Below are positions 24,645-39,116 of a stretch of 64,000 nt of DNA, piece by piece (within the stretch, counting starts at the first letter, position 1; every line of letters starts with the position of its first letter). The notes under the pieces were generated by a model. That model did not search any database, was not told the origin of the DNA, and saw nothing but the letters and a program-made list of their open reading frames with translations. The DNA comes from Xiphophorus maculatus (lineage: Eukaryota > Chordata > Actinopteri > Cyprinodontiformes > Poeciliidae). Made by a program: the position numbers and the translations under genes. Where the stretch lies: contig NC_036447.1 in the NCBI RefSeq assembly GCF_002775205.1, forward strand, positions 25,588,501 through 25,652,500, read 5' to 3'.

Positions 24645-25437
24645 ATTAGGTATTAAGTAATTGGAAGGTACACCACTATTAAACTAGTAACTTGACTTTA
24701 CCCAGCTACGTTTACAAAGTAGCCAACACAAGGCATAAAATATAAAAATATAGCCACTGTTTGAAAATGTTTATTTCTGCCACCAGATGTCATCGTTTTG
24801 GTTAAGATCTCATTCCTGTCCATCTACCCATAAAGTCGTAACTTCACTTGGTTTCACGTTGGGTTGGTTTGCTTCTCTCCTCCTCCTGCGATGCAACAAA
24901 GGCTCTCAAGGTCGAGATGTTCTCATATTCATTACACAAGTCCAGCTGTTATAGGGGATCAAATGGTGAGAATTAAAACGGTTTATTAAAATTTAGCGGT
25001 TTATGCTGTCATCAGAGGTATTGCATTAGCTCCCATCGTGCTACTTTAAGTTTTTATCCCTCATGGCATTTGGACGTCTTTTCTCGTTTCTTAAATATGT
25101 TTCATCTCTCGTGCAAAAGGTGTCTTCATTTCTAAACATGGTTGGACGCAACAAGCTTAGAAGTTGCAGGTCAGGAAATGATGCCAAAAGATGCGCAAGC
25201 TAACGAGACCAGGAGGACAGAATGGCTTTTTTTCCCTTTATTGCTCTGAATATTTATGAGCCTCTTAACTTCCAACCATCTTCAGGACTGAAGAAGCAAA
25301 AGAAAAAGTCCAGTTGCCTTCACCTGAGCACTCATGATGATCATCGCTGAATGACAGAGTCTCTACCAGCAGTGCAGCAAGTTTATATCTTTATATTACA
25401 TATAAATAGTTTTTATTTAACCGAATGGATGTCTTAC
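24645..25437. other. 3' flank of gene C, no clear gene
   Basis: It may hold the 3' UTR and end of the gene C tail. A 23-base block at about 25323-25345 has exon-like borders and would give a stop directly after the first tail exon. Nothing else is supported. Confidence 0.35.
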
Positions 25438-28400
25438 CTCTATGTTCTCGACATGTTCCTTCGATTCAGTTGGTTTCTTCTTCCTGAGTCAAGCAAATCC
25501 AGTATTTCAACAACAAACGGACGAAAGTACATCCTTAGAGGATATAGATATGAATTAAGCAGTGGAGCTAAACGTGTTTGCTGATATTACCTCGTACAAA
25601 GAGAAGAAGCAAACAGAAGAATCAGCAGCAGCAGTGCAGCTACAGCCAACTTTATGATGTTCATTATCTTGAACATCATGTTTCTGTACCCTAAAAAAAT
25701 TAAGACCAAGCAATATTTTAATGGAAAATAGGAATATAAACGCAACATGTGAACAGAAATGGACATATCATCAGCATAGATGGATAACAAAAGAAATGGA
25801 TGCCTTTGCTGACTTACTTGCAGCAACAGTAAGATGTATGGCAGATTTGTGACTCCCTCTGCTGTTGTGAGCTTCGCAGTAGTAAAGGCCACTATGCTGT
25901 CGGCCAATATTTGTGATGGTGAGATTTTGTCCTGAACTTTGTGGCGTTTTCTCATTTTCTTTGAACCAGGTGTAATTAGCGGCGGGGTTTGAATCACTGA
26001 TGCAGGTGAGCGTCAGTGAAATGCCCTCCATGACCTCACCAGACGGACTCAACGAGACCAAGGGAAGCTTTGGAGCATCTGGATAAAGATGAGAGTACAT
26101 GTCAGTTTTTTAATGAAAATGTACTCCTCCTTTTCTTCCCTCCATCTCCAATGGCCCTGATATGCCATTGTGTGGTCTGGGTCACAATGCTTTGGCAAAA
26201 ACTGTTTTCTGTTTGTTTAATTAAAGCATTTTAAAACATTTAGACATTTTAGAAACGGTGTGTATGATCATTTTTTGCCATCTTTTTGAGACAGCAAGAA
26301 GTTTCATGCATAAAAAAACAGTATATCTGAAGTATCTTATTTAAAGGAAATAAGATTTTTCTTACATTCCACGTCAATCAAGAAGCCGTCCGAAGTCGTC
26401 CTGTTGAGAACGTTCTCAGCCGTGCAGAAATATTTTCCAGAATCAGACAACTGAACAGACTTGAAAACAAGTTTTGGGCCTTTGCTGAGAGGATTGGCTT
26501 CGTGCTCCTTGTGCCACGTGTAAGTAGCTCCTGGATTAGCATCAGCGCTACAAGTCAAAGTCACCGAGTTTCCCTCCACTACTTCACCTGGGAAACTATG
26601 TGAAACAACGGGGAAGCTCGGTGGATCTAAAAGAGAACAAAAGAATAGCATTTTAGCATTTGGATAACCTCTGTGTCAATCTTTTTTTATTTTTATTAGC
26701 TTACGCTAGAGTATGAGTGTTTGGAAACATGGTAATGGTTTTCCAATTGTGTGAAAAAACAACAACCTAACTACTCCTAAAAAATCTGCTTATTTCTTGC
26801 TTAAGTTCCACAAATGTATACTTTTAGCACAACAACTTTACTGTTTGAAGTTTCTAAATGTTTGTAAAGTTACGGTCTGAGGAGACGTGTGATCATCACA
26901 TTTCACTTGCAAGCTGTGAAAGCCAATTCTGCCCCTTTTGCAGTTTAAGTTGGTCACTTTGAACGTTATTTTTCAGTCACTTACATTTCACATCAATAAG
27001 CACGCCTTCAGATGTCGCTTTGCTCAGCATATTCTCTGATGTGCAGTAGTACTCTCCAGAGTCAGATGACTGGATAGACTCAAAGACGAGTTGTGTGTCG
27101 TTGCTCAGAGGCTCAGGATTGTTCTTCTTGTACCAGATGTGCTTAGCTGTTGGATTAGCATCACTGCTACAAATCAGGTCCACTGAGGTTCCCCTCACTA
27201 CTTCACCAGAGGGTCTTAATGCCACAGAAAGAAGCCTTGGCCCGTCTGGAAGGAAAAGCATGAAGACTTTGGAAACTTAACTTAAGGAGATTTCTGATGA
27301 TGGTTTTCGAGCAAAACTAAACAATCATTTGTTCATAAGTGACTATGGGATCAGTTGTACAGAAGGGCTGTACCCTGGTCACTAAAGCTCCACCAAACTG
27401 ATGTGTTGCTAACTGGGAGCATTTTGGGAACCAAGTTGTAATTCTTTTTTGTCTTAACGATCCTTTCTCAGCTTTCTATAACTCCCTCCAGGTTGAAAAA
27501 CGGACGCAATGCGTTCTTGATGTTAACTGACTTTTAATTAGACACAGGTGTCTTTAATGAACTGTACAAAAAAAGCACATCAAATAATTTTTTATACAGA
27601 AAGACATTCTCATAGAGAACAGACAAATAATAACAGCAAAGCATTCACGTTACAGAGGTTTGACTTAAAAAAAAAAATAGACGCATTCTGTCACACGTGG
27701 CTAACAGAAACTCAACAAATTCTTCACAAATAAACATTCAACTTCCACATAAACACGTAAAATACAAATTATTTACCTCACTGGCCGCTTTATCCTGAAG
27801 GGGTTAAAAAAAGAACCTCTCAGCGTCCATCTTCTTTTAACTTCTAGAAATTTCTCTAGCAACCAGAAAAAGAAAGCACACTGCCCTCTACTGAGTGCGG
27901 CGTGCAACTGAAAACAGATCCAAACCAAACACTGGTTCCACTCAGGAAACACCCTGCATTATTTACTCTAACTCAAAACCACCAAATCAACTCAAACTGC
28001 TCAAATGCCACCGATGGCAGCCACACTTACAGTATTTGCAATCTTTTTAGATTTTTCTCCAAAATCCTCCTTGATGCTACTTGCTTTAACAGTTTGTTGG
28101 TGAACTGAAGTTCAACTTAGCAGCTTTTTCCACTGCTGCCTCCAGAAACAACGAAAACGTTTACAAGTGGCAGCTGAAGCGCTTTAGGTGACAAAGAAGA
28201 CATAGGAAGTCGGGTGGCTGGTGTCAAAACAGAAATACATTTAGTTCAGCAGAGTCGCTCAAACATGAGCCAATAAAGTGTGAAAAACTTGAAGAAAGGT
28301 GTGAAAACCTTTCTCTAGGTCAGCTTGGTTCGTTTGGGGACCACAATTGCAAGGTTTGTTATATTTTCAGCTGCTGCGTCTCGCTGTCATGCTGCACTAC

Positions 28401-30946
28401 GTCAAACGATCCAACCTGATTGAACAACCTGTTCTTGCGCCGCGCCAAGAACTACGCAGGCGACTGTCTCGAAAACCTCCAAAGAAGACCAGTGCAACTT
28501 CCTTCTTCACAAACTGTAACCAGAAATGGAATTGCGTACAATTTTAGAGGTTGTAGGACTTCTCATCTGTCTGTGGGTAAAAAAACAACAAAAAAAAGCC
28601 ACAAGCCATTTCTCCCTGTAGTGCTAAACTTGTGCATTTAATTTGACTCTATTGACCCAGAATGCTTTGAGCTATAGTTCGCTTCCTGCTTTCAGAGCGT
28701 TCTCTTGTCCACCTGCGTTCACATATGAACCGCAACAGAGCTCACTTTGATTTGAACCGAGACCTTAGATTTTAGGCATTTTTGGTTCCCATTAGAGCTC
28801 GATTACATGTTCACACCTTCCCGCATAAACCGGACTGGTGTGAATGCACCCTAAGTCAACACTCTAAGAGTAAGTTGAGGCAACCTCCACAAGCCCCCAA
28901 AAATAATTTACTTTACTTACATTTTACGTCGATAAAGACGACTTTAGATGTCCTTATTCTCAGCACGTTCTCAGCTTTACAGTAATACTCTCCAGAGTCA
29001 GAGGACTGGATAGACTTGAAGACGAGTTGTGAGTCTTTGCTGAGAGGACCAGAAGCGTCCTTCTTGTACCAGCTGTATGTAGCTACTGGATTAGCATCAC
29101 TGGAACAAGTTAGAGTTGTTGGGTCGCCCTCCACAATGTGACCAGAGGAACTCAGCGACACCGAGGGAAGATTTGGCATGTCTGGAATAGAAAACACAAA
29201 CCGCTATAGTGCTTTGCAACGCCAAACATATAATTTCTGGTACTAGTTTTTATTGAACAACATTAAAATGTTCATTTGTATTGAATCAATAGAGTCGTTT
29301 AATGACATGCACTGAACAACACATTACATCACCAACATGAATCTTCAAAGCAACGTGTAAAACTCAACTGACACACTGCCGGAGACGGGAACTGTCTGTG
29401 TCCTGCCGCGGCGCACGAAACGCGGTCCGCGAAAGAAAACGTGTGTGAAAAAGGCGAGGAGGTCTGCGTCAAAACGTTCTGCCCGTTCTTGATCCAGATG
29501 TAAGGATGTCGGTCAGGCAGACATTTGCTTTTGCACGTCATCTCTGCCAGAGTCCCGCTCGGTCTGCGCTCCCATTTGACCACCTGCAGCTCGACGGCTG
29601 AATTCAAGACAACACAACAGAAACTAAAACCATGTGATCATTTAACAGTAAAATCAACAAAGTAAGATTAAAACTGACAATATTACCAGAGACTGACAAA
29701 GTGACCCCTGGCAAGCCGGTGTGTTTTCCACTTGGGTGATTGGTTATGAACCTGAACTTGTAGACAGCAGCGTCACTCTCTCGTACGTCCCTGATAGCCA
29801 CGGCGCAGCCATTTTTATACTCTATACGACCTGCGTAGTCTGGGTCAGCTTTCAGATCCACAGGAGCAGCAAGTTGTTCTTTGGTGAACCATATTCGGTT
29901 TGTAACTTCTATGACCGTATCCCCCTCTCTGTCTGGATGTGTGTAGTTGCATTGCAAATCCACCGTTGAGCCTTTTATGGCGCAGATCTGTGAGGGAAGG
30001 TAGGTCACGCTCCAGCCGTTCTGACCCCTGACCCCTGCAACGCATCAGCAACAGAAGAATCAGAATGAGGTGAACAAACAGGACAAAAATGCATAACCCA
30101 GGAAGAATATTGATTAATAGATTTGGGTTTATTTTTGTTCTTGCTGATAGGAGTCACTTGTGTTTGTGTTTGAATGTTAGTGCCTGGAACCAAGTGGATG
30201 GAAATACTTTCTCAGGAGTGATCTGTTTTAGTGGTTTAGACGTTTGGCGCTGCCTCACATCGTGTCGCTTTACATGTGCTGCATCGGACGCAGACACAGT
30301 GAGAGGTCATCCAGGTCCAGATCGGGGCAGATATTGTCTTATGAAACTGTGACTTCATTAAACTCTTGCACTGTGCCATCAAACAAATGAGCCCTGAAAA
30401 TAGCCGGGTGACGGCCTTTGGTACTCTGTACTGAAAAAATCAAATATTTTGGAAAAAACCCCAACAGAATTTGATTTGTATACTTTGATCAGCTTTCCAA
30501 TGAATTTAATATACATTGAACTTGTGATGCTATTCACATCTCTAATATTTCAGAGCATTGTGAATACATGCAAGACACTTTTTCATGTTTCAACATTTGA
30601 ATTCACAATAAAGACCAGTAATTAAAATCACACAGTGTTTGTGTTTCCAAAGATTTCTGAGGTTGTGCAATACAAAAAAAATTACGAGGCATTTTGCAGA
30701 CAACTGCGCGTCTTCAGGAGAATTTTCTTCCCAAATGAAAAACAAAACAAAAACATGCATTTTTCTGTGTAAGCAAACCGACTCTAACCAGGCCATTTCT
30801 GTCAGCAGCCTGCTATACATGACGTACTCCACACGTCCCCCTATAGCTCTGCTTTATTTAATGGACAGATAAAGGAGTAAAACACACACAGTACCTGTCA
30901 CGGAGAGAAATGCAATAAGTAACGCGTCCACTGCAGTCCAGCGCAT
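25438..30946 (-). CDS. CD22/Siglec-like receptor gene C
   Basis: Exons: signal 30895-30946 (MRWTAVDALLIAFLSVT), V-set 29687-30034, C2 domain two 29373-29597, four C2 domains 28921-29181, 26985-27245, 26366-26626 and 25818-26078, membrane exon 25591-25690, and first tail exon 25438-25483 (KKKPTESKEHVENIE). Phases agree throughout. The V domain has Cys in the B strand (LQCNY) and E strand (NGCAVAI), and VYKFRF with the Siglec Arg. Domain two has the CKSKC pair. The membrane exon has a Lys at its outer edge (IIKLAVAALLLLILL). A stop seems to follow soon after the first tail exon, so the tail is short with no ITIM. The gene is more diverged than A/B or D/E and appears intact. Confidence 0.85.
28297..28860. 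mobile_element. Possible MITE in a gene C intron
   Basis: The right end GGTGTGAATGCACCC and left end AAAGGTGTGAAAACC resemble the GTGTGAA-type termini of common fish miniature DNA transposons. Target duplications were not found. The rest of the intron (27,246-28,920) shows no gene. Confidence 0.3.
29687..30034 (-). CDS. Gene C exon 2: V-set domain
   Basis: The acceptor TTGCAG is at 30035-30040 and the donor GTAATA after 29687. The domain shows SQIC, LQCNY, WFTKE, the DYAGRIEY strand, an E-strand Cys (NGC) and the ligand Arg in VYKFRF. It retains the complete Siglec cysteine set, unlike genes D and E. Confidence 0.85.
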
Positions 30947-31859
30947 GGCTTCCCCCTCCGTCTCTTTCTGTGATGTCTTCACGTCTTCATGAGGTGATAA
31001 ATGTTGACCTTAAATCATTCTACCTATGATGGTCGCTGATAGCAAAGTCACATGTCCTCAGTGGTTTGTGGTTTGTACAGAGCAGCTCAAATAGCCCACT
31101 TAGTTTCACACCATCTGAATTCGACCAAAGAAATTAACAAGGTTGTGCATCTGCTGGTAACTGGGTTGTCCTGTAGTTCACTTTTTTAAAAGGCTGCAAT
31201 GAATTCCTACAAAATGAGATTTAAAGTAATCTAAGATTGCATTAATATGGTGGTGTTGTTCTTTTTAATGCGATTGAAATTAATGCCAGCAACAAACCAA
31301 GTTCTTATTCATTTCCGTGCAAAGATTGTGCTCACTGCTGCTCTTCACAGGTTGAAAAGAAATGTTTTTATTGCCACAGTAGAAAGAGGAAAGTTACGGA
31401 GGAGACGACATCAGACCAGGAAGCTGGAACTTCCTGAGAAAAACCAGGCAGGGTTTTTACAGATATCACTCTCACTCATTGTGTAATAGTTAACATAAGA
31501 AGCACGCTATTTCCCTTGCAAATAGATTACATCTCACACACCACTGTGTAATTTTGGATTTAAAAAAACAACTTCTAGTTCCTTATATTTCTACAATTTA
31601 TGACCTGACGTTTATGCAGATTTGAGCAGAATTACTCAGCTAGAATTTTCTGGTGAATCGTTCACACTTACATGTGACTGTTTCTGTCATTGTTGTTTAT
31701 TTTGTATTAATAAACATGTTTTTTTCATTTGAAATGTTAAACATGTATTTATTTTAAGTTAAAAAGCCCCCCATGCCCTTCTCTTGAAGAAGATGACTGT
31801 GTGGTTTTTGTGAAGTTCTTTATTAAAGGAAGTGATTTTGTTCTATGTGAAAAAAGGAG
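30947..31859. other. Upstream region of gene C; no gene seen
   Basis: It contains the 5' UTR and probable promoter of gene C. GTGAAACTAAG (minus strand, about 31,101) is IRF-site-like. The rest to the LINE boundary shows no supported feature. Confidence 0.4.
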
Positions 31860-32025
31860 GAGGGGGGGCGCTAGTGTGCTGTAATGGAGTAGACATGTTT
31901 TGCAGAGCTCCGTGTCACTGCCTTCATTTAAAACTTATTCACTGCACCAAAGATATTATTTTTTTCACCGAGTGAGTAGCTAGCACCCGTCTCTTCAGTT
32001 TATTTTAGTTTTGGCATTTCACATC

Positions 32026-32850
32026 ATGCCTAGGAAAGACGAAGCCCAGAAGTCGACTGCTCAGGCGGGCTCCGCTGTTAGCAACGAGACTGTACTAGCC
32101 GCCGTCAATAGCCACAAAGATGATCTTTCTAAAGTCTACACACTCGTGGATACTCTCAAGAAATCACTGGAAGGACGTCTGGACTCAATTGAAGCTCGTT
32201 TAACAACCCTGCAGACAGAGCACAGTGAGGTCCGGCACCGTTTGGATGACATTGACTCGGCTCTAACCTCTACCGATGCCCGTGTTTCGGCCCTGGAGTC
32301 ATCATGTAGCGAGCTAGCGGCGGCTAACGGCCTTCTTAAGAAAAAGGTTGACGACTTGGAGGGACGCTCGCGCAGACAAAACATTCGGATTGTTGGCCTC
32401 GAGGAAGGTGTAGAGGGGGCTCGACCTGCAGAATTTGTCTCAAAATTTATCTCTGAGCTGCTGGGACAGGACAGCTTCCCCAAGCCCGTTAAAATTGACA
32501 GGGCGCATCGTGCCCTGAGACCAAAGCCACTTCCTAATGAACGTCCTCGGATCATCATCGCCAGGGTCCACAATGACCGCGACGTGATGAATATTCTGCG
32601 GTTGAGTCGACAGCAAGCCCCTCTGATGTACCACGGCCAGAAAGTTTTCATATTCCCAGACTACACAGCAGAGGTTTCAGCGCAGCGCCAGGCTTTCAAC
32701 ACCGTGAGGAAGAGGCTGGTGGAGGCCGGAGCCACATGTTCCCTGCGTTTTCCTGCCAAGCTGCAAGTGTCTTTAAATGACACTGTGAAATCCTTCACTT
32801 CACCGACTGATGCAGAGCGGTTTGCCAATTCATTGTCTCATATTAAATGA
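32026..32850 (+). CDS. LINE ORF1 protein (L1 ORF1p-like)
   Basis: About 274 residues from ATG 32026 (MPRKDEAQ); an in-frame ATG lies upstream at 32011. Residues about 30-115 form a heptad-rich coiled coil for trimer assembly. An RRM follows (RRQNIRIVGLEEG) and then a C-terminal domain with KIDRAHRA and RPRIIIARV. L1 ORF1p binds its RNA as a chaperone. It is complete with no internal stop. Confidence 0.9.
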   Translation: MPRKDEAQKSTAQAGSAVSNETVLAAVNSHKDDLSKVYTLVDTLKKSLEGRLDSIEARLTTLQTEHSEVRHRLDDIDSALTSTDARVSALESSCSELAAANGLLKKKVDDLEGRSRRQNIRIVGLEEGVEGARPAEFVSKFISELLGQDSFPKPVKIDRAHRALRPKPLPNERPRIIIARVHNDRDVMNILRLSRQQAPLMYHGQKVFIFPDYTAEVSAQRQAFNTVRKRLVEAGATCSLRFPAKLQVSLNDTVKSFTSPTDAERFANSLSHIK

Positions 32851-33147
32851 CTTTGTTAATCATTCTGTGCTAGTTAGTCTGCTAGTTCGATTAAGCTTTG
32901 GTGCATATTAACATCTATACAATTTCTGGAGGTAAACACGGCGTGTTGTGTTTAGATTACCCACTTGTGACTTTTTTTTTTTTTGCTCTGTTACCCGGCA
33001 GCCTCCACTCTAGATTTTGGGATATGCCGCTTTGTTCATGTTGCGGCAAGGGTGAGTTTTGGGGTTTTTGTTTCTGCGTTGTTGCTGTTAAATTGCCTGT
33101 GTTTTGTTTTGTTTACCCTGTCAGCTGCTTTTTTTACGTTGTGATAA

Positions 33148-36100
33148 ATGCAGGATAATAGCACTTTTAAGTCGAGCATGAGTCCTATTAATTTTGTTTC
33201 CTGGAACTGTAGAGGCCTTGGTAAGGCACTTAAAAGAGCGAAGGTGTTTTCACATCTAAAATCACTTTCATCTGATATTATCTTTCTGCAGGAGACTCAT
33301 ATTCATCCAACTGAGCAGAGACGGTTGAGATCTTCATGGGTGTCTCAGGTTTACCAGGCTAATTTTTCTTCCAAGGCTAGAGGGGTTGCAATCCTTATCC
33401 GCAAGTCTATTCCATTTATTTTTAACTCCATGTCTGCAGATCCGGGGGGGAGATATGTGCTTGTCACTGGCGAAATTAATTCCATCCCTGTTGCCCTTTT
33501 GAATATTTATGCCCCAAATTGTGACTGCCCCGACTTTTTCTGCAAGATATTTGATATTATTGCACAATTTAATAATAGGGACATGATTATAGGAGGTGAC
33601 TTCAACTGTTATCTCGATCCAGTGTTGGATAGGTCCTCCAATAAGGTTGCCTCTTCTTTGAAATCAGTGTCTGTTTTAAATAACCTCATTAAGTCACTAA
33701 ACTTAGTGGATATCTGGAGGCTTCAGCATCCTTCCGATCGCAAATACTCATTTTTTTTCCCCCTCCCATGGTAGTTTTACCAGAATTGACCACTTTTTAA
33801 TTGATTCTAAATTGATTTCACATACAGTCAGTTCTCTCTATCACGGGATCTTAATTTCAGATCACGCCCCTCTCTTACTTCAGATCCACTTTAATCTTCA
33901 TGCTCCATCGTTCAACTGGAAGTTTATCCCCCCCATCAATTCGGATCAAGCACTTAAGGACTTCATTTCAGCTAAAATCTCAGATTTCCTTCTTTTTAAT
34001 GACAAAGGTGATGTGTCTGATTCAGTCTTGTGGGAGACATTTAAGGTGGTTCTGAGGGGCAACATTATTTCTTATCAGTCTTCGGTCAAAAGGGCCAGAT
34101 CTCAGCGTTTTGCAGATATTCAGGCTGAATTGGCTGTTTTGGAGGACAGGTACCAGAACTCAAATGATGAAAATATACTTAATGCCATTTTGAAGATAAA
34201 ATCTGAATATAACCACATGCTTGGGGAACAAGTTGGTAATTGCATTCGCAAACTTAAACAAAAGCATTTTGAACTGGCGGACAAACCTGATAGATTGCTT
34301 TCTAGACAAATAAAAGGCACACTGGCAGATAGAGCTATTCATAAAGTTACTTCTCCTTCTGGCCAACTGTTAACTGATCCTAAACTCATTAATGATGCCT
34401 TTTTCAATTATTACAGTGATTTATACACCTCCAAGAGTAGTGCTACCAGCACGGATATTAAAGTCTTTCTAAACAATTTAAATGTACCTGTCCTGGATGA
34501 ATCCGCCAGGGCACACCTGGACTCTAGTTTTACTATTGAAGAAATTAAATCCGCGATACACTCTTTATCTCCTGGTAAGGCTTGTGGTCCGGATGGGTTT
34601 GGAATAGATTTCTATAAATGTTATTTGGATCTGGTTGCCCCTCTTCTTCTGCGTATGGTGAACTCTTCTGTGGTGGAGGGAGTGTTTCCCCAGAGTTTGT
34701 ATGATGCTCATATCTGTCTTCTCCTGAAGAAGGGCAGGGATTGCTCTAATGTTGCCTCATACCGTCCTTTAAGCTTACTAAATGGTGACCAAAAAATAGT
34801 AGCCAAAGTACTAGCTACTCGTTTAAATAAATGCATAGCTCATCTGATCCATCCCAACCAGACTGGCTTTATCCCCAACAGGTATTCCTTTTCAAACACT
34901 CGTCGACTCTTAAGTGTTATGTACCAGTCCAACCTTCCTGCCTCCGCAGTTATTTCATTAGATGCTCAACAGGCATTCGACCAAATTGAATGGGACTTTT
35001 TGTTTTTGGTTCTCCAAAAATTTGGCTTTGGCGATAAATTTATGACTTTACTAAAAATGCTTTACGCTCAGCCAAGATCCTCAGTTCTGACTAATCACGA
35101 CAGGTCTGCTTCTTTTTTATTGCACCGCGGAACCAGACAGGGGTGTTGTCTTTCTCCGTTGCTATTTGCATTGGCCATGGAACCCCTTGCTATTTCCATC
35201 AGGAACCATCCATCGATCACTGGCATTTCAGACTATGCTACAGATAGTCCCATTGGCCTGTATGCAGACGATGTTATCCTGACCCTTTCAGACGTTACAG
35301 TCTCTCTTTCTCCACTTCTTACACTTATAAATAAATTTGGCAAGCTTTCCGGTTTTACTATTAATTGGGATAAAAGTCTTTTTATGCCTCTTTCAAATGG
35401 TCTGAACGCTGCTTTTCTTAGCAATCTGCCATTCAAAGTTTCCACTAGTCATTTCGAGTACCTGGGGATAAATATCACAAGAGACCCTAAACTCCTTTTT
35501 AAATATAATTTTTTGGATTTAATCAACAAAATTAAATCCATGGCTGACATGTGGAGGCACCTTCCTCTTTCATTGATTGGTCGCATCAATGTTGTCAAGA
35601 TGGTGCTCCTTCCGAAATTTACCTATCTTTTTCAAAATATACCCATTTATCTCACTGCTTCCTTTTTTAAGATGATAGACTCTATTATAATCCCTTTTGT
35701 CTGGGCTGGTAAGCACCCTCGAATATCAAAGTCTCACCTACAGAAACCTACTGCGGAGGGGGGCCTAGGCCTTCCTGTTTTTCGATACTATTACTGGGCG
35801 TGTAATGCCAGATCCTGGGTTTTCTGGACTCAGTTCTGTTCGAGGGGTGAGGTGGTGGACTCGCTACTACCCAAATGGCCATTGAACGAAAACCTTGCGT
35901 TATTAGAGCTTACTTCTTCTTCCTCAGCTGCAGTATTGTTTTCCAATCCTTCTTTGTCCTTGCAGTTGCTGAAGGATAATTTTATACTAAGAAATTCACT
36001 CAGGATTCTGAAGCAGTTAAAGAATGTATTGAATCTCCCTGGCTTGTCCATCTATGCGCCGATTTGTCAGAATTCAGCATTTAAGCCAGGTAATATGGAT

Positions 36101-36973
36101 GTAGTTTTTAAGCACTGGTTAAATAAGGGGATAGTTGCTGTTAAGGATTTATACATTAATAATCACTTTGCTTCCTTCACGCAACTACAAGCAAAATTTG
36201 GTCTTCCTTCTAGCCATTTTTTCAGGTACTTGCAAGCTCGGAACTTTGTAAAACAGCACCTCCCCCACTATGAAACCTTACCGGCACAGCATAGTTTCTA
36301 CGAGCTTATAAGAAAGCCCTCTACCTCTAAAAACCTAATTTCTCAGTTTGTTAATCTTTTCAGTTCATCCCCATCTACTAGGCATATAAAAGAGGCCTGG
36401 GCTTCTGATCTACTTGGTGAGATTTCGGATGAGCAATGGGATTTGTCTCTTTCAAGAATCAAGACCTGCTCCATTAACTCTAGACTGCAACTTATTCAAT
36501 TCAAAGTTATCCATCGGCTGCACTTTTCTAAAACTAAACTCAATAGGCTATTCCCCTGCGTCTCACCAGAATGCGACAAATGTAAATTAGATGATGGGAC
36601 TCTGGGTCACATGTTTTGCTCCTGTCCTAAACTAATGGACTTCTGGTGCAAGATTTTTGAATTTTATAGCAATGCTTATGGCAAGCCTCTGTGTCCGGAT
36701 AGGCATTTGATCATTTTGGGTTGCTCTAAATCCTCTCTTGCTCTTCCCATGTCCCTACAACAGTCTCTAATGTTTGGTTTAGTGGTAGCAAAGCGGGTTA
36801 TTCTACGGGAATGGAAATCCTCTACCCCGCCTTGTTTTAAGAAATGGCTTAATGATATGGTATCCTGTATCTATCTTGAGGAGATTCGATACTCTTTGTC
36901 TGACAATCATCAGAAGTTCCTGGATGTGTGGGGTCCTTTCAATAGATACATACAAAATAATAGGCTAAAATAA
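33148..36973 (+). CDS. LINE ORF2 (endonuclease + reverse transcriptase), one frameshift
   Basis: The apurinic-type endonuclease starts at 33148: SWNCRGLG, LQETH, NIYAPN and GGDFNC are present. The frame shifts in the T/C homopolymer run at about 33,750-33,766, then continues as SFTRIDHFLIDSK and SDHAPLLL. Reverse transcriptase motifs follow: SLDAQQAFDQIEW, RGTRQGCCLSPLLF and the catalytic YADDVILTL, about residues 450-720 of the whole. The C-terminal zinc knuckle CDKCKLDDGTLGHMFCSC is intact. A single indel, possibly a sequencing error in the homopolymer, prevents one continuous protein. Confidence 0.92.
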
Positions 36974-37364
36974 CTGTCGTTTACATCTGGACCTGTATTT
37001 TCTAATAATTTATTTTACTCATTTACCGTTTCGTCATGTTTATTGTGATTATAACTTGTGTTCATCTTTTCTTGTTATTCCATATTCCATGGTGGGCTGT
37101 TTGTTTCAATGTCCTCAGAAATGTCTCTTACTCGCTTGGACTCTGTCTCATGCTCGATAACACTCTACAATCTGATGTGCATTTTATCCTCTTATCAGAC
37201 CCTTTGTTAGCTGACAGTGTTTTGTTCTGTTCTGTGGATTTTTGTTTTGATGATTCTGGTTAGTTTTTTTTTTTTTTTTTATCCTTGTTGTTTTGTCCTC
37301 TAATTTGCCTGTTTATTCTTGAAAATCATAAATAAATATTAAAAAAAAAAAAAAAAAAAAGGAG

Positions 37365-37793
37365 AAGTGGGCTGGACATGAACCCACTATTATACTACTA
37401 ATAATAATAATTAATAATAAAAAGTTGAGACTCAAAGAAAAAATGTTCATCTGGTTTTCAAGAACAGGTTGGACCAGAACACAGACATTTTAGGAGATAA
37501 AAGTCTCAAGTTGAGAAATATTTTAATGTTCAATTATCTAGTGACTCAATTGGCAACATGAAGGAAAACATAAACATAAATATGTCTAAAGGAGGAAAGT
37601 TTCCCAGCTGAAAAGTAATTTAGAGGTTATGAATCTTCCAGAGGAAAAAAACACACAGAGTGTTGTAATTAAGAATACATGTATATTTCTGAAATGATTT
37701 AATAGTTGAATGCAGATTATGGGTTAACATGATCCATAAACGAAGTAAGAAAAACCTCACAGGAGTGAATCACTCTGAAGGTTAGAGGTAAGT
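37365..37793. other. Spacer between LINE and histone H2A, nothing seen
   Basis: AT-rich unique sequence with no supported feature. It is the 3' flank of the H2A gene. Confidence 0.5.
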
Positions 37794-37809
37794 GGCTCTT
37801 AAAAGAGCC
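37794..37809 (-). terminator. Histone 3'-end stem-loop of H2A
   Basis: A 16-base hairpin, GGCTCTT/AAAAGAGCC, lies 41 bases past the H2A stop. It is the site for SLBP and U7-dependent cleavage of non-polyadenylated histone mRNA. Confidence 0.95.
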
Positions 37810-37850
37810 TTTGTGGGTCTGAGGTCCAGCAGTGTTGACGGCCAGCAGCT

Positions 37851-38978
<1,128 letters not shown>

Positions 38979-38986
38979 GCTGCTGA

Positions 38987-39003
38987 ACACACACACACAC
39001 ACA

Positions 39004-39099
<96 letters not shown>
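38987..39099. repeat. (CA)n microsatellite in the H3 3' UTR
   Basis: About 56 CA units with one interruption near 39002, between the stop codon and the stem-loop. It gives meaningless Cys-Val open frames on the other strand. Confidence 0.97.
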
Positions 39100-39116
39100 A
39101 GGCCTCAAGCCACAAA

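Larger units (their letters stand above)
31860..37354 (+). mobile_element. L1/Tx1-type LINE, near full length
   Basis: A two-ORF non-LTR retrotransposon with a 5' region starting at a G-rich GGGGGGGCGC, ORF1, a 300-bp spacer, ORF2, and an A-tail after AATAAATATT. A plausible target duplication, A-run plus GGAG, is at 31850-31859 and about 37355-37364. ORF1 is open and ORF2 is open except for one frame change. The good preservation and long A-tail indicate a young insertion. It separates the receptor genes from the histone cluster. Confidence 0.92.
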
